Position numbers and translations under genes: made by a program. Shown piece by piece: positions 38,501-45,090 of a stretch of 64,000 nt of DNA (positions are counted from its first letter, which is position 1; each line of letters begins with the position of its first letter). Below the pieces are notes generated by a model. It was not told where the DNA came from and did no database searches. It was given only the letters and a program-made list of their open reading frames with translations. The stretch spans positions 22,131,648 to 22,195,647 of the forward strand of contig NC_029516.1 in NCBI RefSeq assembly GCF_001577835.2, in the 5' to 3' direction. The stretch comes from Coturnix japonica (lineage: Eukaryota; Chordata; Aves; Galliformes; Phasianidae).

Positions 38501-40569
38501 AGTGACTTGAAAGTGACGTTCATCATTGAAGTGTTTGATGCCTTGTTCTGCCAGCTGTAATCTGAACATTGCAGTTCCCACTCCCCAGTCTGCATTTCCA
38601 CCTTTACATAACAAAGTGAATTAACCTAAAATGTTCCAAGACTGTGTGGCGAGTCTCCAAAGGAAGGTGTAGTCCATCTTTTTCTTTATATCACAGGAAA
38701 TAATTGAGTGGGAAACATCCCTGTGCACTTGGACAGCCACTGTGGCATAAATGCCACTCAGAATGCTTCTTAATTAAGGAATCTTTTGTTTGGAATTATT
38801 GACTCTCAAGGAAGATAGTGCAGTTTTATGGATTGAATCAGAGGCATCCCAGATAACTTCACAGAGTGACAAAAGAAGAGGGCAGGAGAGGTCAAGGCGA
38901 GATGTTAGCACCGCATCAGTCATTCTCAGCCCAACACAGTGATACGCTCTTGTCAGGTGGGGTCATTTTAAGTAATAGGCCAGTAAAACGAATGGCTGCT
39001 GGGATAGAGTAAATGGAGCATCAGTGTCAGAAAGGAATCTGTTACTAAATGAAGCCATGTGGAACTCGAGCTTTGAGTATAATGCTCTAATGCAATTTCC
39101 TGTAGTTTAAGTAAATCTTAACGTAGTATAACAGCCTTCTCCTAATAAATCACTTAACACCAAATATATTTAAGAGGTTGCAATGGAGAATTTCTAGCTG
39201 TTTGTGTTCCTTAGTTTGCATATGCAGAAGTCAACTGCATGTATATATTTGCCTCCTCTGGGTGCAGGCCAGTAGTAAGGCAGTGGGGTGGGCCTAAGTT
39301 TAGGCGCTACATGCACTTACTCTCATATATACTTGAGATTTTGTAGCTGCCAAGATGTAGCATGGCGGCTCTGTACCCACTGCTAAACAGACAATAAACA
39401 TTAGCCTTCCAGTTATCTCAAAAATCTAATCCCTGTTCTATTAAAATACCGTAATGTTATTTATTTCACCGATGAAGACTTCAATACAAAACATTCTAGT
39501 ATTTCTTAATTTATGGTGGACCACTTTTGAATCACTGTAGTGTTCTAAAACATTTATTAGGAAAAGTGTGAATTTAAATGAAACAGTGAAACCTCTTATA
39601 TAGTAACGTGCTAATTCCCTTTATCTAAATCTTCAGTTGTAACAGGGCTGCTCTGTTAGTAATAACTTGCTGTATCAGCCTGCGATGGCAGAGGCAGATG
39701 GTGGTGGTGTGGCAGTAGAGGTTGAACCTTCCTGCCAATATCCCGTTACACATTGTTGCCGTGTGACAGATGGCAGCAGCGGGGCGGTCTGACAGAATGG
39801 CATCTGACATGGAAGGGCGTATGAAGCAAAGCTGTGTCATTGAATTCCTCCATGTGGGGAAACATGGAACCCACTGACATTCATTGCTGCCTGTTGAGTG
39901 TTTATGGAGACCAAGCAGTGGATGTGAGCACAGCAAGGCAGTGCATTTCAGCAGTGGTGACTGTGGCAGTGGGCCTCCTCCACTGGTGCAGGCTGTTATG
40001 AGTGCAGCATACAGGCTTTTGTTCATTGCTAGTGAAAATGCACAGATGCTGGCAGTGATGGTGTTAAAAAATAGTATTTTGTAGCTGGGAATTTGCTCTA
40101 TCGAATGTGGTTATTGTGCTCTGTGTTGCTTTGATAGTTTCTGTGGAAATAAATAGGAGGCATTACTTATTAAAATGATCTACATACACTTGCTAAGCTT
40201 AGTCATAACAGTAATTCTTTGCAGTACGTGCTGAGTGCATGACATGCAATTTTTGAAAGTGGTGTTAAGGCCCAGTCCCGCAGTTAGAAAGGGACATTTC
40301 AGTCCTATGAATCCAGGGTGGTACTTTATCACATATCAATTATTTTATCACATACTTCAGAAACCTTCACACTGACCTTTTCTGTTATGTTTTCTTCATG
40401 AACTCAACATCTGCCTCAGGACGAAGAGCGGAAGAGCGACGCCAGCCTAGTGGTGTTCCCAGCAAAAACACTCACCTTGGAAAAAAGACTAGTAAAAATG
40501 GGAGCTATAACATTGCTTGGGTTTGGCTTTTTCTTCTTTATAACTAAGTTAACAGTAAAGAAAAGCTGA
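9939..40569 (+). CDS. ASZ1: ASZ1 (GASZ): ankyrin, SAM and basic leucine zipper protein, 13 coding exons
   Basis: Germ-cell protein of the piRNA pathway. In mammals it sits in the mitochondrial outer membrane and scaffolds the intermitochondrial cement. Coding exons: 9939-10049, 11742-11838, 15993-16115, 19037-19148, 24425-24536, 24781-24915, 26909-27021, 29597-29672, 29986-30042, 33871-33983, 37718-37823, 38253-38366, 40420-40569. All have AG/GT borders and phases agree, giving 472 residues and a TGA. By residue: acidic N-terminus with [11 protein letters not shown] (about 20-30); ankyrin repeats about 46-215 ([27 protein letters not shown]); SAM domain about 270-331 ([11 protein letters not shown]); charged helical stretch with KELQVEE; C-terminal membrane anchor about 449-466 followed by KLTVKKS. 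The start was chosen because the residues after it align with human ASZ1. It lies in tandem with WNT2, as in other vertebrates. Expression in chicken testis is expected from the family, not shown by sequence. Confidence 0.96.
10297..10486 (+). mobile_element. CR1 LINE 3' end
   Basis: Starts near AATAGGCTCCCCAGGGAGGT and runs through GGTTGGACTTGATGATCTTC and TTCCAACCTGGGTAATTC to the terminal ATTCTATGATTCTATA. Fairly well preserved. Confidence 0.93.
11271..11411 (+). mobile_element. CR1 LINE 3' end
   Basis: Carries ACATTCAAGGTGAGGCTGGA, GAGCAGCCTGATCTAGCTG, GTTGGACTGGATGGCCTTC and the terminal GTGATTCTATGA. 5'-truncated copy. Confidence 0.93.
11742..11838 (+). CDS. ASZ1: ASZ1 coding exon 2
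   Basis: Residues 38-69, with [20 protein letters not shown], the first ankyrin-like helix pair. The acceptor is a TAG-CAG tandem, so the exon may start at 11742 or 11745, a one-glutamine difference. The donor is TCAG|gtgatg, phase 1. Confidence 0.93.
11839..15992 (+). other. ASZ1 intron 2
   Basis: About 4.1 kb of AT-rich intron. A T-rich run at 14,400-14,427 and short open frames only. No repeat family or gene recognised with confidence. Confidence 0.6.
15993..16115 (+). CDS. ASZ1: ASZ1 coding exon 3
   Basis: Encodes [20 protein letters not shown] and LLLDRGANA, an ankyrin repeat. Acceptor TTTTGGCAG, donor ATAG|gtaaga. Phase 1 on both sides. The exon itself begins with GTATGA, so acceptor and a donor-like sequence touch. 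Confidence 0.96.
16116..19036 (+). other. ASZ1 intron 3
   Basis: About 2.9 kb. A short tandem duplication of an AAACTGCTATGG unit lies near 16,903-16,927, and an AATT/AATA simple repeat is annotated separately. Otherwise unclassified. Confidence 0.6.
18577..18616. repeat. TTAA/ATA simple repeat
   Basis: Runs of TTAA followed by ATA units in ASZ1 intron 3. Confidence 0.85.
19037..19148 (+). CDS. ASZ1: ASZ1 coding exon 4
   Basis: Encodes [20 protein letters not shown] and [15 protein letters not shown], matching the third ankyrin repeat of ASZ1. Acceptor AAAACAG, donor TGCAG|gtacaa. Confidence 0.96.
22180..23085 (+). mobile_element. CR1 LINE internal ORF2 fragment (linker and reverse transcriptase), decayed
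   Basis: Translation shows CR1 ORF2 landmarks in order, in more than one frame: [41 protein letters not shown] and VLKGK, then further on the reverse-transcriptase block with [32 protein letters not shown] and DFSKGFNT. Several stops and frame changes make it non-functional. It is one of the few CR1 copies here that keeps internal coding sequence rather than only the 3' end. Boundaries are approximate and both ends are truncated. Confidence 0.85.
23440..23496. repeat. TA-rich imperfect microsatellite
   Basis: Imperfect TATA/TACA runs in ASZ1 intron 4. A shorter similar patch lies near 23,748-23,776. Confidence 0.85.
24425..24536 (+). CDS. ASZ1: ASZ1 coding exon 5
   Basis: Encodes [20 protein letters not shown] and [15 protein letters not shown], the fourth ankyrin repeat. 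Acceptor CCTTCCAG, donor TCA|gtaagt. Confidence 0.96.
24781..24915 (+). CDS. ASZ1: ASZ1 coding exon 6
   Basis: Encodes [20 protein letters not shown] and the [15 protein letters not shown] tail of the ankyrin array. Acceptor TTCATGCAG, donor GAG|gtactt. Phase 0 on both sides, 45 codons. Confidence 0.96.
24916..26908 (+). other. ASZ1 intron 6
   Basis: About 2.0 kb with a TG/TA-rich stretch at 26,545-26,586. No gene or recognisable transposon seen. Confidence 0.6.
26909..27021 (+). CDS. ASZ1: ASZ1 coding exon 7
   Basis: Encodes [16 protein letters not shown] and [14 protein letters not shown], the linker between ankyrin repeats and SAM domain. Acceptor CTCTTTCAG, donor AGTAG|gtaaat. Confidence 0.94.
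28112..28460 (-). mobile_element. CR1 LINE 3' end, minus orientation
   Basis: In plus-strand reading it begins AAGTTGGAAGGGACCCATAA and GAGTCCAACTCC, followed by GGGGAGCCTGTTCCAGTGCC and TTCCTGATATCCAGCCTGAA, the standard CR1 3' region in reverse. Homology may continue, diverged, to about 28,600. Confidence 0.93.
29494..29550. repeat. TA dinucleotide microsatellite (about 28 units)
   Basis: Uninterrupted TA run of 57 bases in ASZ1 intron 7, ending 46 bases before exon 8. Such runs are usually length-variable. Confidence 0.97.
29597..29672 (+). CDS. ASZ1: ASZ1 coding exon 8 (SAM domain start)
   Basis: Encodes [20 protein letters not shown] and IGLLK, the first part of the SAM domain. Acceptor TATTTACAG, donor AAG|gtaaga. 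A long TA microsatellite ends 46 bases before the exon. Confidence 0.95.
29986..30042 (+). CDS. ASZ1: ASZ1 coding exon 9 (57 bp)
   Basis: A small phase-0 exon encoding [19 protein letters not shown], the middle of the SAM domain. Acceptor TTATGTAG, donor CAG|gttagt. Skipping it would keep frame. Confidence 0.94.
32744..32956 (-). pseudogene. Unidentified coding-like minus-strand frame, possible pseudogene fragment
   Basis: I do not recognise the family. The minus-strand frame reads [40 protein letters not shown] and onward to LPIF and a stop. It has a hydrophilic, balanced composition unlike the Phe/Leu/Lys-rich shadow frames around it. After a shift of frame, [20 protein letters not shown] continues on the same strand. 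There are stops upstream and no clear splice sites, so a decayed processed copy of a host gene is the most economical reading. Chance remains possible. Confidence 0.3.
33000..33080 (+). CDS. Candidate alternative terminal exon of ASZ1
   Basis: A good acceptor (pyrimidine-rich tract ending TTTATTTACAG) opens a phase-0 frame of 26 codons, [20 protein letters not shown] then VQETRR and TGA. ASZ1 exon 9 also ends in phase 0, so a join would be legal and would end the protein in the middle of the SAM domain, without the membrane anchor. An AATAAA lies at 33383-33388. The reading is suggestive only. No human ASZ1 counterpart is known to me. Confidence 0.25.
   Translation, partial: EPKLEHVSDTLIRKLYPDLLVQETRR
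33871..33983 (+). CDS. ASZ1: ASZ1 coding exon 10
   Basis: Encodes [20 protein letters not shown] and [17 protein letters not shown], the end of the SAM domain and the highly conserved KELQVEE segment. Acceptor TTCAATTTAG, donor ATCAG|gtaata. Confidence 0.96.
33984..37717 (+). other. ASZ1 intron 10
   Basis: About 3.7 kb of AT-rich sequence. Only short open frames. No transposon or gene recognised with confidence. Confidence 0.6.
37718..37823 (+). CDS. ASZ1: ASZ1 coding exon 11
   Basis: Encodes [20 protein letters not shown] and the following helix, aligning with SGDEFLNFLLKLNKQC of human ASZ1. Acceptor TTTTGGTAG, donor AAG|gtattc. Confidence 0.96.
37824..38252 (+). other. ASZ1 intron 11
   Basis: Short intron of 429 bases, nothing else recognised. 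Confidence 0.8.
38253..38366 (+). CDS. ASZ1: ASZ1 coding exon 12 (leucine-rich helical segment)
   Basis: Encodes [17 protein letters not shown] and [17 protein letters not shown], a charged heptad-like helix that corresponds to the leucine-zipper-like part of GASZ. Acceptor CTAACAG, donor AAG|gtgggt. Confidence 0.94.
38424..38500 (-). mobile_element. Short CR1 3' end, minus orientation
   Basis: ATCATAGAATTACCCAGGTT, GGAAAAGACCTTGAAGATCA and AAGTCCAACTGCAGCCTAAC are the reverse complement of the CR1 tail. Only about 75 bases, beginning 58 bases after the exon 12 donor. Confidence 0.9.
39635..40172 (+). mobile_element. Galluhop-like mariner, internally deleted
   Basis: The plus strand encodes the start of a mariner transposase: [20 protein letters not shown], then in another frame [11 protein letters not shown] and [14 protein letters not shown], the helix-turn-helix region. 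The catalytic middle is absent and the element runs directly into its 3' end (GTATTTTGTAGCTGGGAATT ... AAATAAATAGGAGGCATTAC). It is a non-autonomous derivative with frame damage. The 3' end is clear near 40,172. The 5' end and target duplication are uncertain. Confidence 0.85.
40420..40569 (+). CDS. ASZ1: ASZ1 coding exon 13 with membrane anchor and stop
   Basis: Encodes [20 protein letters not shown] and the hydrophobic [17 protein letters not shown] anchor, ending VKKS and TGA. A single membrane segment with basic residues behind it fits the mitochondrial outer-membrane tail anchor known for GASZ. Confidence 0.95.
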   Translation, partial: DEERKSDASLVVFPAKTLTLEKRLVKMGAITLLGFGFFFFITKLTVKKS

Positions 40570-40710
40570 GTCTTTCAGTGCCATGAGTAACTTAGTTATG
40601 TTATACTTCTCAGCGTGTGCAGCAGAGCTGAATTTGTGTGAAAATCTGGGTAGTTTCATCATATACTGAAGGTAAATGTGACAGATCTGTTTTGATCTAG
40701 ATGTAAAATG

Positions 40711-40716
40711 ATTAAA
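40711..40716 (+). terminator. ASZ1: Candidate ASZ1 polyadenylation signal (ATTAAA)
   Basis: The first common poly(A) signal variant downstream of the ASZ1 stop, about 140 bases into the 3' UTR. A later signal cannot be excluded. Confidence 0.5.
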
Positions 40717-43639
40717 CACAGAATCTGTTTAATGTATCTTAATGTTTTAGATTCAAAGTTATTTCTGGTTTAGACTATAGATACAAAATCTTATCAAAGC
40801 TGCTGGGTTGGTTTTTTTTTTTTGCCCTGAAGTTCTAATTATTACACAATAATCACTAGTTTTTGGTTTAACTGTTGTTGAACTGTTACCTGTTCAGCTG
40901 TTGTTCACATAGGTACATGTAAGCAAGCAATACTGTTGTTTATCTTGGATGCTTGTGTTTAAAATGGCAATGTGGGTGTGTTCTGCTTTATTTCTTTCTT
41001 TTTTAAACATTAAGCATCGTGTTGTTTTTATGTTGATGTATACTTTTCCCAGGTATAGATTCTTATGGAAAAACTTCATGGGGAGGTGCATTTGTCACAG
41101 CCACCGGACTGCAGATATCTTGTCTAAAAGTCACTTCTCATGAACTGTGCTGTCCACATTATGGCTGAGATGCATTTCCTGAGGTGTGATTGTATCAGCA
41201 GTTTTATCACTAAAAGGATTGTGAGGATTGTGAGAGAACTACCTTGGGCGTTAGAGCATTTCCTTGCTATTGTAGCTGTGTTACGTGTCACAAGCTCGTT
41301 CACATTGTCTTTGCATCCAGTAGTTTATGCAGGTGGAATTATTTCATCCACTCACACGGTGTGTGTGATGCAGTCTTCAGAGAGGATTCTGATCCTTAGC
41401 TTTGGTGTTCCTCACTTCTCCACCTCATTGAAGATTTGCAAGTAGCTGCCACTCCAGAGCTGCATTTTCTACCTCTGCTCCATGTTGCCTTTGGAGAATG
41501 TAACAAAAATGAATTCTTTTTCCCACAAATCTGAAAAAAATTATCCACTTATATGTGAACCTTTGAAGCTGACCTTGCAGGTGGTGCAGCTGAATAGGAA
41601 AGCTGCTCCAAAAAATAGATCTATGAGCATTTAACTGAATTATTATAATGTGAATGATGTCATCAGTGTAAATTTACCTATGCAGGAGCAAGGGAGGGAG
41701 GGAATAATGCATAGTACTCATAAATGTTTTCTAGTTTGAGAGTTACAACAAACTACTCTGTGCAGGAATGAGCCACGGGTCTGAATGTTGTGCTGAGCTC
41801 CTGAATACATGAAGTCAGCAGATGACAGCTTAAATTCCAGATATCATCATTTTACTGCCATGCTTTTGTGTGTGCCAATTCATTGTATGTTTCTGTCAGA
41901 CCACCTCATGGATCTAAAAAGAGAAACCGGAATACAGAGAGGGCAGCTTTCTTATGTTCCCATTAGGTTGTATTAAAAAACCAACCCAAAATGTATTTGT
42001 CTTTTAAATGATTTTTTTTCTGCTTTGGAGTTATTTGAATTGACTGCTTCGTTGATGAAGTGGGTTGTGCATTTCTGCAGTAATCTCAGCTGGCCTCCAA
42101 GATGCATTTGAGAGGAGCAGCTCCTGTTAAGATGTCCCATATGTTGCTTATTTCACGTGTTAATCATCAAATTGTGACACTTGCATATAGACAGCTTCCA
42201 GGATAAATGCAGGCTTTGTGTCATCAGCATCTTCGGTGTGTTGTAGTGTTTGAGAGCATCATTCATAGCAGCATAAATCACACATGAGAAGTGAAGCTCT
42301 TGGACCGACCACTTCGATCTGTGTCTCATCTCATTGGTCAGGCATGAAGTGTGTGGGGTGAGTAGGATATGTTAAAAGCCATGTAAATAAGGTTTATTTT
42401 AACCCAACATATTAAGGAGAAAAAAACCCAAAGTGTTATTTTCTCCAGATTCCAGACTCGGGCTTAAACAATGAATTTCAAAGTCCTTTCTTCACTTTCA
42501 TGTTGTTCCAGTGCCTTTTTCAAATTCCTTGTTTGAGAGGGTATCACAATATGGTTGCAATAGGGCAGGAACCAAAGAGATTACTGCAAAATCTGGCCCT
42601 TAAACCACGCTGTCCAAATTGAATCCCCCAGCCAGCACCTGGTGAGGGAGCCTTTAGATGAGAATAACCCTGCTGAGAGGCCTTCTTCTTTAAGTCATCA
42701 CATTAAAGTCATTATCCCGGAATAGGAATAGCGCAGTGATTTGCACATCTATGAGGGGATGGGAGGAAAATGCTAAAGAGCTTTGCATACATTAGGCAGG
42801 TAAGCCTCCCAGCCCTGGGAAGGGTTATTTTCCTTTTACAGTAGTGCAAATGGGGAAGCAGGAGGATTGAGCCGGTTGGAGCAAGGGCCAAACCCTATCA
42901 TACAGAGTTACTTAAAGAGGCAGCCAGGTTCCTACTTGGCCGTGCCATGTGTTGGATTCCTAACTGCTCGGAATGCCGATGGATGTCAGTGCAATGGCCT
43001 TTCTGCATCTGCAGGGTGTTTGTCCTTAACAGCTCTAACAACTGCTAGATTATTTTCATGTCTTACCCTGACACAGACAGGGCAGTTCATGTGACATGGA
43101 GCCCAGGTCCTTAAAGTGATGTTTGGGAGCTCCCTCTGAGGGACTTTGAGATGTGTCCCTCACAGCGATCTGTGTGGAAGATACCTGCACTGAAGGATCT
43201 GGGGGTTGATTGTAAGTATTCCTCCCAGATGGGCCTTCCAAGCCCAGATGGGCCTCTGAGGCCTTCCAGACTGTGAACAGTTGCTGTCAATGCAGCAGTA
43301 CAGGTTTAACTACATTATTTTCACTGTTTGGCTGAAAAACTTCAGCCCCATAAGGTATGCGCTGATGAAGGTGGGATTTTGGTGTTGCCACTTGCATAGT
43401 GCATGGCATCATCTCTTGTCTGACACAGTCCCATGCAGCTGTTATGCTGTGGGGATGGACCAGCCCCTGTCCCACTGCTGTGGCCCAAAGTCCTTCTGTG
43501 GGGTTGCTGGTTTTATTTGGGGTTGGTTGGTTAAGAGAAGCAGGTGGACATTCTCACACCTCTACAGCCATTGCTTGAGCATTTTCCTGCTGCAGCACCC
43601 AGGGCTTATTCCTGGCTGTGGTCTCATGAGGCCTGAGGG
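40717..43639. other. ASZ1-WNT2 intergenic spacer
   Basis: No gene. A compact stretch at about 42,600-42,870, with octamer-like ATTTGCAC/TTTGCATA words and alternating homeobox-like AT cores, looks like a possible regulatory element by composition only. The rest is unclassified. Confidence 0.5.
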
Positions 43640-44130
43640 CATGGACTGCAGCTGTGCCCTCTGTGCCTGGGGAGTTCGGTTTGGGACCATTCACTATAAG
43701 AAGCACGATGAGGCCATGGAGTGTGCCCAGAGAAGGACGACAGAACTGTGAAGGGTCTTATGGGAAGCAGATGAGGGGACCAGGGTTGTTATGGCTGGAG
43801 GAGGCTCAGGGGAGACCTCATCGCTGTCTGAAAGGAGGTTGCAGTGAGAGGGGTCGGTCTCTTCTCCAGGTAACAGGGACAGGACAATAGGCCTTAAGGT
43901 GCATCAGGGGAGATTCAGGGTGGATATTAAGGAAAGTCTCTGAAGGAGTGGTGAGGTATTGGACTGGGCTGTCCAAGGTGGAGGCACTGCCCCGATGGTG
44001 CTCAAGAAACATGCAGCTGTGGCACAGATGGGCGTAGTTTATAGTTTATTGGGCACAGTGGAGATGGGCAGATGGATGGACTGGATGACCTTAGTGGCCT
44101 TTTCCAACCTTTATGAATCTATGACTCTAG
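43640..44130 (+). mobile_element. CR1 LINE 3' region (about 490 bp)
   Basis: Runs from about TTTGGGACCATTCACTATAA through GAGGCTCAGGGGAGACCTCA, GTCTGAAAGGAGGTTGCAGT, CATCAGGGGAGATTCAGG and TTTTCCAACCTTTATGAATC to ATGACTC. It lies directly upstream of the WNT2 CpG island. Confidence 0.95.
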
Positions 44131-44701
44131 GAGTAGAGTCCAACATTGCTCCTGGGTTTTCTCTTACAGGATTTCCCTTGGGTCTGACAGCCCAAAGGAG
44201 AGCGATGCTCTGAGTGCAGCCATCCCAAACCCCGCGGGCTGAACCCGAACCGGGGCATTTCCCTTTTAATGATGTTTGGCAGTGCTGGTTTTCGTTTGTT
44301 CTGTCCGCTCTCCTGTTGCTGATCGTCACGTTGTTATCTGGACCAATCTTTGTGGCTGACTGTGCCAGCAGTGCGCGGGGCTGCCACAGATGGACACGCA
44401 GATCTGTCAGGCGCTGTGTGAGGGCTCAGGCTCCGTCCCTGCCCGCGGGCGGCGGCCGGGCCCGGCGGGGCCGCAGCTGAGCGGGGCGGGAGCGGCTGAT
44501 CGCTGCCATATGGGAGCGCCGGGGAGCGCCCCGTGCCGGGTGCCCGCTGCCGCCTGCAGGAGGTCGGGGTCGGCCCGGCGATGGTGCGCGGGGTCATTGG
44601 GAAGCAGCCGTCCCTCGGAACCGCATCCTAATGAGAGGTGTTACCTCCTCCTCTCCCCAGCGTCTCTTGACATCATTTCATCCATCAGAGTTTCAGAGAA
44701 G

Positions 44702-44725
44702 AAAAAAAAAAAAAAAAAAAAAAAA
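44702..44725. repeat. Poly(A) tract in the WNT2 5' flank
   Basis: An A24 run followed by GG and more A, about 280 bases before the WNT2 start codon, within otherwise GC-rich DNA. Confidence 0.95.
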
Positions 44726-45007
44726 GGAAAAAAAAGCGAAAAGCAGAACCCACCCAGTCAGCGCGCAGCCCACGCCGCCCCTCAGCGCTGCTGCGGCCGC
44801 GGGGAAGGGCCGGAGCGGGGCAGGGATGCGGGAGGGGCGCGGGGCGGCGCGGGGCGCAGCCGGAGGGGCGCGAAGCGGGGCCCGGAGCGCCCCCGTTGCG
44901 GGGGGGCGGCGGTAGAGCCCCGCGGAGCGAAGGACCGGACGGCGCCGTCCCATGGGATGTCCGCTGCCCCACCAGAGTGCCCCGATGCGGAGCGCCGCGC
45001 CCCCGCC

Positions 45008-45090
45008 ATGGCCTCGCTCCTCGGGATCTGCTGCTGGGCTCTTCCCATCGTGCTGCTCTGGGCGACCCCGCCGGTCGCTTCCTCGTGGTG
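45008..45090 (+). CDS. WNT2: WNT2 coding exon 1 (signal peptide)
   Basis: [20 protein letters not shown] then PPVASSWW. Donor TGGTG|gtaagt, phase 2. An in-frame ATG lies 51 bases upstream, and the frame has no stop for some distance before that. Confidence 0.95.

Larger units (their letters stand above)
38367..40419 (+). other. ASZ1 intron 12
   Basis: Holds a minus-oriented CR1 3' end just after exon 12 and a mariner deletion derivative (annotated). The remainder is unclassified. Confidence 0.7.

Noticed and set aside
39240-39420. Segment ending in an AATAAAC-like stretch, considered as a solo LTR
   Set aside because: No paired ends, target duplication or recognised family. Left as unclassified intron.
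44390-45007. Plus-strand open frame running into WNT2 from far upstream
   Set aside because: It includes a poly-lysine stretch from the A24 tract and has no likeness to Wnt N-termini. Only the nearest in-frame ATG is worth a second look.
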